From Arthrobacter pascens (GTDB lineage Bacteria; Actinomycetota; Actinomycetes; Actinomycetales; Micrococcaceae), in the NCBI RefSeq assembly GCF_030816475.1, contig NZ_JAUSXF010000001.1, positions 1,054,001-1,118,000 of the forward strand: a DNA stretch of 64,000 nt, in the 5' to 3' direction. Under the pieces are notes generated by a model. The model was not told the origin of the DNA. It made no database searches and worked only from the letters and a program-made list of their open reading frames with translations. This document shows, in pieces, positions 18,516 through 28,034 of the stretch (within the stretch, counting starts at the first letter, position 1; each line of letters starts with the position of its first letter). Made by a program: the position numbers and the translations under genes.

Positions 18516-19724
18516 GTGACTTACCCCGTAGCATCCGGCGACTTCGGCGCGGCCTCAGGAGGGGACCCCCTGTACGAGAGGTCCGCCGTCATCGACCTCG
18601 ACGCCATCCGGCACAACGTGCGCCGGCTGGCGGATGCGGCGTCACCGGCGAAGGTCATGGCCGTGGTGAAGGCCGATGCTTATGGACATGGGGCTGTGCC
18701 GGTGGCCAGGGCTGCCCTGGAGGCCGGGGCGTCGTGGCTGGGGGTTGCCCACATTTCCGAGGCCCTTGCACTTCGGGCTGCCGGAATCGAAGCCCCGATG
18801 CTGGCCTGGCTGCACACCACGGAAAGCAACTTCGGCGCGGCCGTGGCTGCCGGCGTCGACATCGGGTGCTCCGGCTGGGAGCTGGACCGGATCGTGGCCG
18901 CCGCCCGTGAACAGGAGCGGCCGGCGCGGATACACCTGAAAGTGGATACAGGACTGGGCCGGAACGGCGCGCCAATGGACGCCTGGGACCACGTTGTCGG
19001 CGAAGCCCTGGAGTACCAGGACCAGGGACTCCTCCGGGTAGTGGGTATTTTCTCCCACCTGTCCGTTGCCGATGAGCCGGAGCGGCCTGAAACCGACCAG
19101 CAGCTCGCGGCCTTCCGTGAAGTGCTGGCGGTGGCCGAGGACGCCGGCGTGGACCCCGAAGTCCGGCACCTCGCCAACACTCCAGCCACACTCTCCCGTC
19201 CGGATACCCACTTCGACCTGGTCCGGGTGGGGCTGGGCATTTACGGCCTCTCGCCGTTCGAAGGCCAGACATCCGCCGAACTTGGACTTCGCCCGGCCAT
19301 GACCCTGCGGACGCTGGTGTCCCTGTGCAAAGACGTGCCCGAGGGACAGGGCGTGTCCTACGGGCTCCGCTACCACACGAGCGGCCCCAGCACCCTGGCC
19401 CTGATTCCGATGGGTTACGCCGACGGCGTTCCCCGGATCGCCACCGGCGGACCTGTGCGGGTGGCAGGGAAGACCTACCCCGTCGTGGGCCGTATCGCGA
19501 TGGACCAGATGGTCATCGACCTCGGCAACATCGGCCCGGCCGGGGCCGGCCTGCTGGGTGCCGAGGCGGAACTGTTCGGCACCGGGGCCGGCGGCGGACC
19601 AACAGCGGATGACTGGGCGCGGGCGGCCGGCACCAACAACTATGAAATCGTGACCAGGATCAGCCCGCGTGTTCCGCGGCAGTTCGTCAACGAACCCGCA
19701 CTCAGCGGACAGGAAAGGCCATGA
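18516..19724 (+). CDS. alr: alanine racemase
   Basis: A 402-residue PLP enzyme making D-alanine for peptidoglycan. The PLP lysine is K52 in VMAVVKADAYGHG. The second catalytic base Tyr lies in GQGVSYGLRYHT, and the C-terminal beta domain holds GRIAMDQMVIDL. The GTG at 18516 is chosen because TAGAAT (18503-18508) is 7 nt upstream and the frame before it is not coding-like. First gene of a five-gene overlapping operon with the t6A genes, an arrangement common in actinobacteria. Confidence 0.95.
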   Translation: MTYPVASGDFGAASGGDPLYERSAVIDLDAIRHNVRRLADAASPAKVMAVVKADAYGHGAVPVARAALEAGASWLGVAHISEALALRAAGIEAPMLAWLHTTESNFGAAVAAGVDIGCSGWELDRIVAAAREQERPARIHLKVDTGLGRNGAPMDAWDHVVGEALEYQDQGLLRVVGIFSHLSVADEPERPETDQQLAAFREVLAVAEDAGVDPEVRHLANTPATLSRPDTHFDLVRVGLGIYGLSPFEGQTSAELGLRPAMTLRTLVSLCKDVPEGQGVSYGLRYHTSGPSTLALIPMGYADGVPRIATGGPVRVAGKTYPVVGRIAMDQMVIDLGNIGPAGAGLLGAEAELFGTGAGGGPTADDWARAAGTNNYEIVTRISPRVPRQFVNEPALSGQERP

Positions 19725-20335
19725 GCCTCCCCGCCCCGGCGGACCGTCCGAACTGGGAAATAACACTAAGCGTTTCGACGGCGGAGCAGACCCATGCCCT
19801 CGGCGCCGCGTTGGGAGGATCACTGGAAGCAGGGGACCTGCTTGTACTCTCCGGCGAACTCGGGGCGGGCAAGACCACCTTCACGCAGGGGCTGGGGGAA
19901 GGGCTGGGCGTGCGCGCCGGGATCATCTCGCCCACCTTTGTGCTGGTCCGCATCCACCCGAACCTGCCGGACGGTCCCCGCCCCGGTGGTCCGGACCTGG
20001 TCCACGTGGATGCCTACCGGCTGGGATCGGCGTCGGAAATAGACGACATCGACCTGGAGAACACCCTCGACTCATCCGTGACCGTGGTGGAATGGGGACA
20101 TGGGCGCGTGGAGCACCTGAGCGAAAGCCGGCTGGAAGTGGACCTGCACCGCCCCGTCGGCCAGCAGCCTCCTGCCAGGGCCGCCGGAACTACGGGCTCC
20201 GACAGTTCCGTACCTGACGCCCTGGACTTTGACACCGATGACGACGACGAACCCCGCACCATCGTGATGCGCGGCTTCGGTCCGCGCTGGATCGGCGCAC
20301 CGACGCTCGCCGGGATCCCCGAAGGGACAGCCTGA
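19721..20335 (+). CDS. tsaE: tRNA t6A biosynthesis ATPase
   Basis: A 204-residue P-loop protein. Walker A is GELGAGKTT at residues 45-53, with ISPTFVLVR and HVDAYRLGSASE of the TsaE fold following. TsaE powers cycles of the TsaB-TsaD complex that puts threonylcarbamoyl on A37 of ANN-decoding tRNAs. It is longer than Escherichia coli TsaE because of an acidic linker (DALDFDTDDDDEP) and a C-terminal tail common in actinobacteria. The ATG overlaps the alr stop. Confidence 0.94.
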   Translation: MSLPAPADRPNWEITLSVSTAEQTHALGAALGGSLEAGDLLVLSGELGAGKTTFTQGLGEGLGVRAGIISPTFVLVRIHPNLPDGPRPGGPDLVHVDAYRLGSASEIDDIDLENTLDSSVTVVEWGHGRVEHLSESRLEVDLHRPVGQQPPARAAGTTGSDSSVPDALDFDTDDDDEPRTIVMRGFGPRWIGAPTLAGIPEGTA

Positions 20336-21006
20336 TGCTCATCCTTGCCATCGATACCTCCGCCGTGGCCAGCGCCGCGCTGGTCTCCGACGACGCCCTG
20401 GAAGGGGTAGTGGCGAGTTTCTCCACCGAAGACACGCGCAGTCATGCCGAGGTGCTGGCACCGGGCATCGAGGAGCTTCTCGCCTCGGCCGGTGTCACGG
20501 GCAGCGATATCGACGCGATCGTGACCGGAGTCGGCCCCGGCCCCTTCACAGGCCTGCGGTCAGGCATCGCTACGGCCCGGACGCTGGCCTTCGTGTGGGA
20601 CAGACCGCTGTACGGAATGATGAGCCTGGACGCCGTCGCCCTCGAAGTCGCCGAATCGACAGCGGCGACGGCCGAGTTCCTGGTAGTCACTGACGCCCGC
20701 CGCAAAGAGGTCTACTGGGCGCGCTACAGCCTGGCACCGGGGCAGCTGCCGCAGCTTGAGGACGGCCCGCATGTCAGCTTCGCGGCGGACCTGCCGGACC
20801 TGCCGGCCTTTGGTGCAGGAGCGGGACTATACGCGGACGTCCTCCGTGCAGATCCAGCCTTCAGCGCCGAGCAGCCTGATGCGCTCTACCTGGGACAGTT
20901 CGCCCTCGCCCGGCTGGCCGCAGACGTGAAACTGCCCGATTCGACACCGCTCTACCTCCGCGAATCCGACGCGCAGGTCCCGGGACCGCGGAAGCGGGCA
21001 CTGTGA
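20335..21006 (+). CDS. tsaB: tRNA t6A biosynthesis protein, dimerisation partner of TsaD
   Basis: A 223-residue ASKHA-fold protein starting LILAIDTSAVASAAL and carrying TGVGPGPFTGLRSGIATARTLAF, the TsaB signature. It lacks the metal-binding His pair of TsaD and acts as its structural partner in t6A synthesis. The start codon shares one base with the tsaE stop (TGATG) and its end overlaps rimI. Confidence 0.94.
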   Translation: MLILAIDTSAVASAALVSDDALEGVVASFSTEDTRSHAEVLAPGIEELLASAGVTGSDIDAIVTGVGPGPFTGLRSGIATARTLAFVWDRPLYGMMSLDAVALEVAESTAATAEFLVVTDARRKEVYWARYSLAPGQLPQLEDGPHVSFAADLPDLPAFGAGAGLYADVLRADPAFSAEQPDALYLGQFALARLAADVKLPDSTPLYLRESDAQVPGPRKRAL

Positions 21007-21515
21007 GCACGCCGGCGGCGCCCGGCGTCGAGGGTGTCTTCCTGCGGGACATGACTCTGGAGGACGTGCCGGCCGTCAACGCACTGGAACAGCGGCTGTT
21101 CCCCGCGGACGCGTGGCCGCTGCAGATGTTCCTTGACGAACTGTCACAGACCACAACCCGCCGCTACCTCGTGGCGGAAACCAGTTCCGGGATCGTGGGC
21201 TATGCAGGCCTCATGTGCATCGAGCCGATTGCCGACGTACAGACGATCGCTGTGGTCCCTGAACTGGAAGGCCGGGGGATCGGCTCCGCCCTGCTGACGC
21301 AGCTCATCGAGGAAGCCCGGCGCCGCCGGGCCGAAGACGTCCTGCTCGAGGTCCGTGCGGACAATCCGCGCGCCCAGCAGCTGTACCTGAGGTTCGGCTT
21401 CGAGCAGATCCATCTCCGGCGGAAGTACTACCGGGACGGCGTGGACGCCCTCATCATGCGGCTCCAGCTGACCGGGCCCTCCGCCGCCCCGACAACGGAA
21501 GCAGGCCGGCCATGA
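21003..21515 (+). CDS. rimI: ribosomal protein S18 alanine N-acetyltransferase
   Basis: A 170-residue GNAT. The acetyl-CoA binding stretch is [24 protein letters not shown], and the RimI-type [31 protein letters not shown] follows. RimI acetylates the N-terminal Ala of S18 in enterobacteria and may act more broadly in actinobacteria. The GTG start overlaps tsaB (GTGA) and the stop overlaps tsaD. The tsaB-rimI-tsaD order is widely conserved, which supports the name. Confidence 0.9.
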   Translation: MSTPAAPGVEGVFLRDMTLEDVPAVNALEQRLFPADAWPLQMFLDELSQTTTRRYLVAETSSGIVGYAGLMCIEPIADVQTIAVVPELEGRGIGSALLTQLIEEARRRRAEDVLLEVRADNPRAQQLYLRFGFEQIHLRRKYYRDGVDALIMRLQLTGPSAAPTTEAGRP

Positions 21516-22624
21516 ACCGCTCACAGCCCCTGGTGCTGGGCATCGAATCCTCCTGCGACGAGACCGGCGTCGGCATCGTGCGGGGAACCACCCTCCTCAC
21601 CAACACGGTGTCCTCCTCGATGGATGAACATGTGCGCTTTGGCGGCGTGATCCCGGAAATTGCCTCAAGGGCACATCTGGACGCTTTCGTGCCCACCCTG
21701 CGGCAGGCACTGTCCGACGCGGAAGTGGACCTGGAGGAAGTGGACGCCATCGCCGTCACGTCCGGACCGGGCCTGGCAGGGGCCCTGATGGTGGGAGTAT
21801 GCGCGGCGAAGGCCCTGGCCGTCGCCACAGGCAAGCCGCTGTACGCGATCAACCACCTGGTGGCGCACGTCGGCGTGGGGCTCCTCAACGGGGGGCCCGC
21901 CGGAAATGCGGATGGCTCCGCCGACGGCGGTCTCCCGCTCCGGGACAACCTGGGCGCCCTGCTGGTATCCGGCGGGCACACCGAGATCCTGAAGATCAGC
22001 AGCATTACCGATGATGTGCAGCTGCTGGGCTCAACCATCGACGACGCCGCCGGCGAGGCCTACGACAAGGTGGCCCGTATCCTGGGACTGGGCTATCCGG
22101 GCGGCCCGGCGATCGACAGGATGGCCCGTACCGGGAATCCGAAAGCCATCCGCTTCCCGCGCGGTCTTTCCCAGCCCAAGTACATGGGTACGCCGGAAGA
22201 ACCAGGGCCGCACCGGTATGACTGGTCATTCAGCGGGCTGAAGACGGCGGTGGCCCGGTGCGTGGAACAGTTCGAGGCCCGCGGCGAGGACGTTCCGGTG
22301 GCTGACATTGCCGCCGCTTTCCAGGAGGCGGTGGTGGACGTGATCTCGTACAAGGCGGTACTGGCCTGCCGCGAGCACGGAATCAAGGATGTGCTGCTGG
22401 GCGGGGGAGTGGCAGCCAACTCCAGGCTGCGCGAGCTCACCGGCCAGCGCTGTACTTCTGCCGGAATCAGCCTGCACGTGCCGCCGCTGGACCTGTGCAC
22501 GGACAACGGTGCCATGGTGGCCGCCCTGGGTGCGCAGCTGGTCATGGCAGGGATCGGTCCGAGCGGCCTACGCTTCGCCCCGGACTCCTCGATGCCGGTG
22601 ACCTCGGTGTCGCTTCCCGCCTGA
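21512..22624 (+). CDS. tsaD: tRNA N6-adenosine threonylcarbamoyltransferase
   Basis: A 370-residue catalytic subunit of the t6A complex. It begins [17 protein letters not shown] and has [14 protein letters not shown] and the metal-binding INHLVAH (H115 and H119). The active-site glycine loops VSGGHTEIL and [14 protein letters not shown] are also present. It transfers threonylcarbamoyl from the adenylate to A37. Last gene of the alr-tsaE-tsaB-rimI-tsaD operon, with an ATGA overlap. Confidence 0.96.
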   Translation: MNRSQPLVLGIESSCDETGVGIVRGTTLLTNTVSSSMDEHVRFGGVIPEIASRAHLDAFVPTLRQALSDAEVDLEEVDAIAVTSGPGLAGALMVGVCAAKALAVATGKPLYAINHLVAHVGVGLLNGGPAGNADGSADGGLPLRDNLGALLVSGGHTEILKISSITDDVQLLGSTIDDAAGEAYDKVARILGLGYPGGPAIDRMARTGNPKAIRFPRGLSQPKYMGTPEEPGPHRYDWSFSGLKTAVARCVEQFEARGEDVPVADIAAAFQEAVVDVISYKAVLACREHGIKDVLLGGGVAANSRLRELTGQRCTSAGISLHVPPLDLCTDNGAMVAALGAQLVMAGIGPSGLRFAPDSSMPVTSVSLPA

Positions 22625-22762
22625 GGCAGCCCGCACTCCCGAACCCCGGCGAACTGAACCCCCGGCGAACCGTCACGGGGCACCTTGGGGGCGTCGTCGT
22701 CGTAAATCACGACGGCGGCGGGCGTGTCCGTGTCGAAGTGCCCCGTTTCGGGAGGGCAACAG

Positions 22763-23914
22763 TCAGGCGGTGGGTCCGTTCCGCATCTGCCTGACGAGGT
22801 CCAGCACCACTGCCCTGAGGTCACCGCCGTGTTCGGCGGCCACCCGGCGCTGGCGCTGGTACCCGGCGCCGCGGCGGATGATCTTCTCGACGTCCGCCAG
22901 TTCGTCCGGGCAGCCCAGCTTGGCAGCGACCGGCTCGAGCCGGTTGAGGGTCTCAAGCAGGTGGTCCGTCACCAGCTGCTCCCTGCCCGCGGCGTCGAGG
23001 ATGATGATGGCGTCCATCCCGTAGCGGGCGGCGCGCCACTTGTTCTCCTGGATGTGCCAGGGCGGCATGGTGGGAATGGTCCCGCCGTCGTCCAGGGTGG
23101 TGGAAAATTCCTCAACCAGGCACTGGGTCAGTGCTGCGATGGCGCCCACCTCCTCCAGCGTGGCCAGGCCGTCACAGATGCGCATTTCGATGGTGCCCAG
23201 GTTGGGAACCGGCCGGATGTCCCACCGTATTTCAGACAGGGTGTCTATCACGCCTGTAGTAAACATGTCCTGGACATAGGATTCGTACTCGTCCCACGAC
23301 CGGAACTGGAACGGCAAGCCGGCGGTGGGAAGCTGCTGGAACATCAGGGCCCGGTGCGAGGCGTAACCGGTGTCCTCGCCGCCCCAGAACGGGCTCGACG
23401 CCGAGAGCGCCTGGAAGTGCGGGAAGTAGTTGACCAGGCCGTCCAGCACGGGCAATGCCTTCTCGCGCCTGTCCAGCCCGACGTGGACGTGAACGCCGTA
23501 GATCACCATCTGGCGCCCCCACCACTGGGTCCGGTCGATCAGCTTCGCATAGCGGGCTTTGTCCGTCACAGGCTGGAGCTGCGGCGGGCTGAAGGGATGG
23601 CTTCCGGCGCAGAAGACCTCCACACCCATGGGGTCGGTGATTTCCCGGACCGCGGCCAGTGACAGGCTGAGGTCTTCCTTCGCTTCGCCGGCCGTTTCGC
23701 AGATCCCGGTGACCAGCTCGACGGTGTTGAGCAGCAGCTCCTGCTTGATGTGGGGGTGCTCGTCGTCCTCATTGAGTTCGGGATGCTTGGAAGCGACGCC
23801 CCGAAGCACCTCGTTGGCCACGGACGCCAGTTCGCCGGTCTGGCCGTCCACCAGCGCCAATTCCCATTCCACCCCAAGAGTCGACTGCCTCGAAGAAGCG
23901 AAATCAATCTTCAC
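22763..23914 (-). CDS. YbdK family carboxylate-amine ligase (glutamate-cysteine ligase 2 type)
   Basis: A 383-residue GCS2 protein. It starts with STLGVEWELALVD, the glutamate-binding strand, and contains VYGVHVHVGLDRREKALPVLDGL and the arginine-rich metal region. YbdK proteins have weak gamma-glutamylcysteine ligase activity in vitro. In a mycothiol-making organism that lacks glutathione the true substrate is uncertain; ergothioneine-type or other amide synthesis is possible. The GTG start at 23914 has AAGGAA upstream. It stands alone, converging on tsaD across a 138-nt spacer with no other feature. Confidence 0.85.
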   Translation of the reverse strand: MKIDFASSRQSTLGVEWELALVDGQTGELASVANEVLRGVASKHPELNEDDEHPHIKQELLLNTVELVTGICETAGEAKEDLSLSLAAVREITDPMGVEVFCAGSHPFSPPQLQPVTDKARYAKLIDRTQWWGRQMVIYGVHVHVGLDRREKALPVLDGLVNYFPHFQALSASSPFWGGEDTGYASHRALMFQQLPTAGLPFQFRSWDEYESYVQDMFTTGVIDTLSEIRWDIRPVPNLGTIEMRICDGLATLEEVGAIAALTQCLVEEFSTTLDDGGTIPTMPPWHIQENKWRAARYGMDAIIILDAAGREQLVTDHLLETLNRLEPVAAKLGCPDELADVEKIIRRGAGYQRQRRVAAEHGGDLRAVVLDLVRQMRNGPTA

Positions 23915-24043
23915 GCGTTTCCTTACTATCCTGTCGTGGCTGGCTCACGCCGTACTGACAGGCCGCAAAGAAGGGGCAGAGAAAGGCGGCGGCCGGCAGG
24001 CGAACGGGTGTCTCAAGTCTAGTGCAGGGGTAGCATCGTATTG

Positions 24044-25819
24044 ATGTCGTTGTTCCCTCGGACCCGTGGAAGTCTTCACAAGACCGCTGTGCACAGGACC
24101 ACTCTGCACAGGGCCACCCTTCGCAAGACCATCCTCGCCGTGGCGGCCTTCGTCGCCGCGGCCAGTCTCGCCTCTTGCAGTGCGGCTCCGGCCCCGACGC
24201 CGTCGCCTACACCTTCGGTGCCCGTTCCGTCGTCCTCATCCGAGGAGCCGACGACGACGCCCGCACCATCCGCTGCTGCCTCCCCGGACGCCTCACCCGA
24301 GGATGGAACGCGGCCGCTGGGGTGGGGCCCTGAGCAGCGGGACCAGGATACGGCCGCGGCAGCCGTCGCAGCCATGACGGTGGAAGAGAAGGCCGGACAG
24401 GTCCTGATGCCGTCCTATGCCGGACCCAATGCCGAAGTCCAGGCAGCCACGATTGAACGGATGCATCTTGCCGGCTCCATCATCATGGGGGACAACGTTC
24501 CGCTGGACGCGCAGAACCAGCCAGACCCTGCGGCCATGGCTGCGGTGAACGCGCGGCTGGCACAGGCAGCCCGCGCCGACGGCAGGCCATGGCCCGGGCT
24601 TATCGGCGTGGACCAGGAAGGCGGGATCGTGGCACGGCTCGGGGCGCCGCTAACCGAATGGCCGGCGCCGATGAGCTACGGCGCGGCAGGCAGCCCGGAA
24701 CTGACCAGGGATGCCGGCCGGGCCCTTGCCTCCGAGCTTGTGCCCCTGGGCTTCACCGTCGATTTCGCGCCCGACACCGACGTCACGGTCGGCCCGGCCG
24801 ATCCCACCATCGGCGCGCGCTCCATGTCCGGCGATCCGGACACCGCGGCACGGCTCGGGGTGGCCTTTTCCCAGGGCATGCAGGAGGCAGGCATCCTGCC
24901 CGTTGCCAAGCACTTCCCGGGACACGGCTCAGTCACCACGGACTCGCACCTGAGCCTCCCCCTGCAGCCGGCCACGATCAACGAGCTCAGGGCCCGGGAC
25001 TGGAAGCCCTTCTCGGCAGCTATTGGTGCCGGAGCTCCCGTGGTCATGACCGGGCACATCGCCGTCCCTGCCCTGGAACCCGGCGTTCCGGCGTCGTTGT
25101 CGAAGCCGGCTTACGCAGAACTGCGGGCGCTGGGCTTCAACGGGGTGGCAGTGACAGACGCACTGAACATGGGTGCCATCCAGGAGCAGTTCCCGGGCGG
25201 CTCCGCAGCCCCCGCGGCGCTCGCCGCCGGAGCGGACCTGCTTCTGATGCCGCCTGACGTGGACGCGGCACACGCCGCCATTGTCAGCGCAGTAGCCACC
25301 GGCAGCCTGCCGGCATCACGCCTGGACGAGGCCGCCCGACGCGTTGCTACCATGATGGTCTGGCGGGCCAGGACAGCACCGTCGCCCGGGTCAGTGTCCG
25401 TGTCAGCGCCCGGAAGCGGCGGCGCTGTCTCCGCACGGGTTTCCGCGGCCGCAATCACCATCCTGTCCGGCCAGTGTTCGGGACCCTTGGTCCCCGGAAC
25501 TGTCAGGCTCGACGGCGGCTCCGCGCAGGACCGGGCCCGGTTCGAGGCTGCTGCGGCAAAGGTGGGCCTGGGTGTGGGGGAAGGTCCACTCCTCACCCTG
25601 ATCGGTTATGGCGGGGTCCCGGCCGCTGGTGACGTCGCGGTGACCCTGGATGCGCCCTGGCCTTTGCAGGGCTCCAGCGCGCCGGTCAAAATAGCGCTGT
25701 ACGGCCGGAGCCAGGGCGCCTTTGACGCCCTGGCGGCCGTCCTGGCCGGAAAGGCGGGGGCGCCGGGAAAGCTGCCGGCCGCCGTCGGAGGTTTCCCGGC
25801 GGGGACCGGCTGCCCCTAG
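24044..25819 (+). CDS. glycoside hydrolase family 3 lipoprotein (beta-N-acetylhexosaminidase-like)
   Basis: A 591-residue secreted lipoprotein. A signal peptide ends in LASC with Cys45, and a Pro/Ser/Thr/Ala-rich linker runs to about residue 95. The GH3 barrel follows: KHFPGHG (289-295), the catalytic His loop TDSHLSLP (299-306) and the nucleophile Asp372 in VTDALNMGAI. The KH(F/S)PGHG and DSH loop are NagZ-class features, so it probably removes N-acetylglucosamine, perhaps from peptidoglycan fragments outside the cell. A C-terminal ~130-residue domain has no motif I recognise. The ATG at 24044 follows TAGCAT by 7 nt (leaderless); a TTG three bases earlier is also possible. Confidence 0.87.
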   Translation: MSLFPRTRGSLHKTAVHRTTLHRATLRKTILAVAAFVAAASLASCSAAPAPTPSPTPSVPVPSSSSEEPTTTPAPSAAASPDASPEDGTRPLGWGPEQRDQDTAAAAVAAMTVEEKAGQVLMPSYAGPNAEVQAATIERMHLAGSIIMGDNVPLDAQNQPDPAAMAAVNARLAQAARADGRPWPGLIGVDQEGGIVARLGAPLTEWPAPMSYGAAGSPELTRDAGRALASELVPLGFTVDFAPDTDVTVGPADPTIGARSMSGDPDTAARLGVAFSQGMQEAGILPVAKHFPGHGSVTTDSHLSLPLQPATINELRARDWKPFSAAIGAGAPVVMTGHIAVPALEPGVPASLSKPAYAELRALGFNGVAVTDALNMGAIQEQFPGGSAAPAALAAGADLLLMPPDVDAAHAAIVSAVATGSLPASRLDEAARRVATMMVWRARTAPSPGSVSVSAPGSGGAVSARVSAAAITILSGQCSGPLVPGTVRLDGGSAQDRARFEAAAAKVGLGVGEGPLLTLIGYGGVPAAGDVAVTLDAPWPLQGSSAPVKIALYGRSQGAFDALAAVLAGKAGAPGKLPAAVGGFPAGTGCP

Positions 25820-25820
25820 C

Positions 25821-25886
25821 CCCAACTAAGTAGCAACAGGTGTCGTTTTCGACCCTCAGAACGACACCTGCTGCTACTTACTTGGG
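25821..25886. repeat. large imperfect palindrome, Arthrobacter-type repeat
   Basis: Two ~29-nt arms pair with two base mismatches and one G-T pair around an 8-nt loop (25850-25857). The arms contain AAGTAGCAACAGGTGTCGTT and AACGACACCTGCTGCTACTT. It begins two bases after the stop codon of the GH3 gene. It can act as a transcript-end hairpin, but its length and symmetry look like a dispersed palindromic repeat. I recall similar TAAGTAGCARCAGGTGTCG palindromes in Arthrobacter genomes, from memory only. Confidence 0.75.
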
Positions 25887-25908
25887 TGGGAACGCGTTTA
25901 ATGGACAG

Positions 25909-26739
25909 GTGCCCATTCTCAATAAAGACATGACCCTCTGCATCTCGCTTTCGGCCCGGCCGAGCAACAACGGGACCCGTTTCCACAACCATCTGTACGA
26001 ACAGCTTGGACTGAACTGGATCTACAAGGCCTTCGCCCCCACGGACCTCGCGCAGGCCATCGCCGGTGTCAGGGGCCTGGGAATCCGTGGCTGCGCCGTG
26101 TCCATGCCGTACAAGGAGGACGTCATCGCCCTGGTGGATGAGATGGATCCCTCAGCCAGGGCCATCGACTCGGTCAATACCATCGTGAACACCGACGGGC
26201 ACCTCAAGGCCTACAACACCGATTACACGGCCATCGAGCAGCTGCTCCAGAGCAACGCCTTGCCTACTGACTACTCGGTGCTGGTCCAGGGCGCCGGCGG
26301 CATGGCCAAAGCCACAGTCGCGGCGCTCCGCGACGCAGGATTCGGGGATGTTACCGTGATCGCCCGCAATGAGGCCAGTGGACGGGCCCTGGCGGAACAC
26401 TACGGGTTCCCCTGGCGCCAGGCGCTCGACGGCGGCACGGCGGACCTGATCATCAACGTGACCCCTATCGGTATGGCAGGAGGTATGGAGGGAAAAGCCG
26501 CCGCGGAGTCGCTGTCCTTCCCCCAGGACGCCATCGATGCCGCCAAGGTGGTGTTCGACGTTGTCGCCCTGCCCGGCGAAACGCCGCTCATCAAAGCCGC
26601 CCGCGCCGCCGGGAAGCCGGTCATCACCGGCGCCGAGGTGGCCACCATTCAGGCCCTTGAACAATTCGTCCTGTACACCGGCGTCCGCCCCACCAGGGAG
26701 CAGGTGCGCGCCGCCGAAGAGTTCATGCGGGCGCAGTAG
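25909..26739 (+). CDS. shikimate dehydrogenase-like protein (SdhL/HI0607 type)
   Basis: A 276-residue AroE-superfamily protein. It begins PILNKDMTLCISLSARPSNNGTRFHNHLYEQLGLNWIYKAF, the hallmark of the SdhL branch. IRGCAVSMPYKEDVI supplies the catalytic Lys, DNYN is replaced by AYNTDYTAI, and the NADP loop is VQGAGGMAKATVAALRDAGF. SdhL enzymes oxidise shikimate slowly, and their natural substrate is unknown. The GTG at 25909 is chosen because family proteins start with the PILNKD segment; the ATG at 25930 is an alternative. The stop codon directly abuts the stop of the convergent methyltransferase gene. Confidence 0.85.
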   Translation: MPILNKDMTLCISLSARPSNNGTRFHNHLYEQLGLNWIYKAFAPTDLAQAIAGVRGLGIRGCAVSMPYKEDVIALVDEMDPSARAIDSVNTIVNTDGHLKAYNTDYTAIEQLLQSNALPTDYSVLVQGAGGMAKATVAALRDAGFGDVTVIARNEASGRALAEHYGFPWRQALDGGTADLIINVTPIGMAGGMEGKAAAESLSFPQDAIDAAKVVFDVVALPGETPLIKAARAAGKPVITGAEVATIQALEQFVLYTGVRPTREQVRAAEEFMRAQ

Positions 26740-27981
26740 TCAGACCGGCGCTACGGAGATTGCCACCCGGTCCTCGCCGATGCGGGTCAGGACCAGGGTG
26801 GCCGTCTTGGTTCCGCCTCTCTTTCCCGCATTTTTACCTGCGCCCTTGCCCGCGGGGAGCAGTTCTTTGCGCAGTTCTTCCGGGGTGATGGCCATGCCGC
26901 GCTTCTTGATATCCAGCACGCCTATGCCGTTGTCCTTCACCCAGGCCTTGAGCGCCTTGACGTTGTAAGCCATCACTTCCAGCACCTTGTAGGCGCGAGC
27001 GAAGGGCGTATCCACCAGGGCCGGAGCGCAGATATAGGCGATGTGTTCATCAACCAGGTGCCCGCCCAACTGAAGCGCGACGTCGGCGACCAGGCCCGCA
27101 CGGATCACGGCGCCGTCGGGCTCGTACAGGTAGCCCTCCACCGGCCCCACGGGCGCGGCCGGTCCGGCGTCGAAGTCTTCGCCGCTGGTGATTTCAGCGG
27201 CGCCCTGCGGCCCCAGCAACAGAGCAGCCCTGCGGATTCCGGGCCGGCTCACCGCATTGAACCAGAGCGCCACCTCGGTGACGTCGCCGCCCACTGAAAC
27301 CCACTGCGCTTCGCAGCCGGCCGGAACCGAGTCGTGCGGCATGCCTGGACCCATCTTGACTCCCACAGCGCGGCCTGTGGCGGCCAGGGATTCCACGAAC
27401 GAGAGCGGAGGGGAAAAGGCCTCCGGATCCCAGATGCGCCTGGTCCCGGACGTGGATGTGACACGGCGGGCGGGATCCAGCCAGACGCCGTCGACCCCCT
27501 CCAGCGGTACCGTCGTCGCATCCGAATGCACCACCCTGGCGTTCGGAAAGGGAATGAGGTTCACGGTGGCGCAGGCGGCGGTGGTTTCGTCCATCTCCAC
27601 TGCGGTGACAGTGATGTCCATGGACGCCAGGGCCAGGGAGTCTGCGGCAAGCCCGCAGCCCAGGTCGGCCACGTGGCTGATGCCCGCCTGCGCAAACCGC
27701 TCCGCGTGGCGGGCGGCAACGTTCAACCGGGTGGCCTGTTCCAGGCCGGCCGAAGTGAAAAGCATCTGCCGGGCGAACTCCCCGAACTTCAGTTGAGCCT
27801 TGGTCCGGAGCCTTGACTGGGTGAGGACTGCCGAGACCAGTTCGGGGGAGTGGCCGGCCTTGCGGAGTGACGCATTGAGCTCGAAGGCCTTGTCTTCCCG
27901 GTAGGGACCGAGGGACGCCAGGAGCTCCCAGCCTTCGCTCGTGAGCAGAGGGGCGATCTGGTCCTGCGGTGCTTGAGCCAT
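26740..27981 (-). CDS. SAM-dependent methyltransferase with THUMP-like C-terminal domain
   Basis: A 413-residue class I methyltransferase. Motif I is VADLGCGLAADS at 104-115, an acidic loop is VTAVEMDE, and motif IV is WLDPARR. The C-terminal ~90 residues (VLEVMAYNVKALKAWVKDNGIGVLDIKKRG) match the THUMP-like domain seen in this actinobacterial family and point to an RNA substrate. A Lys/Gly-rich spacer lies near the end. The frame continues to 28116 upstream, but the ATG at 27981 has TAGGCT 7 nt before it and matches the family start. Target base unknown. Confidence 0.82.
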   Translation of the reverse strand: MAQAPQDQIAPLLTSEGWELLASLGPYREDKAFELNASLRKAGHSPELVSAVLTQSRLRTKAQLKFGEFARQMLFTSAGLEQATRLNVAARHAERFAQAGISHVADLGCGLAADSLALASMDITVTAVEMDETTAACATVNLIPFPNARVVHSDATTVPLEGVDGVWLDPARRVTSTSGTRRIWDPEAFSPPLSFVESLAATGRAVGVKMGPGMPHDSVPAGCEAQWVSVGGDVTEVALWFNAVSRPGIRRAALLLGPQGAAEITSGEDFDAGPAAPVGPVEGYLYEPDGAVIRAGLVADVALQLGGHLVDEHIAYICAPALVDTPFARAYKVLEVMAYNVKALKAWVKDNGIGVLDIKKRGMAITPEELRKELLPAGKGAGKNAGKRGGTKTATLVLTRIGEDRVAISVAPV

Positions 27982-28034
27982 GGCTTCAAGCCTAGTGGAG
28001 GAGGCTGACAGCAAGTCCCGATAGTGTTGATTGC

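Noticed and set aside
22625..22762. Possible small gene between tsaD and the YbdK gene
   Set aside because: No frame there has a credible start with ribosome site or -10 box, and no motif; it reads as a convergent spacer.
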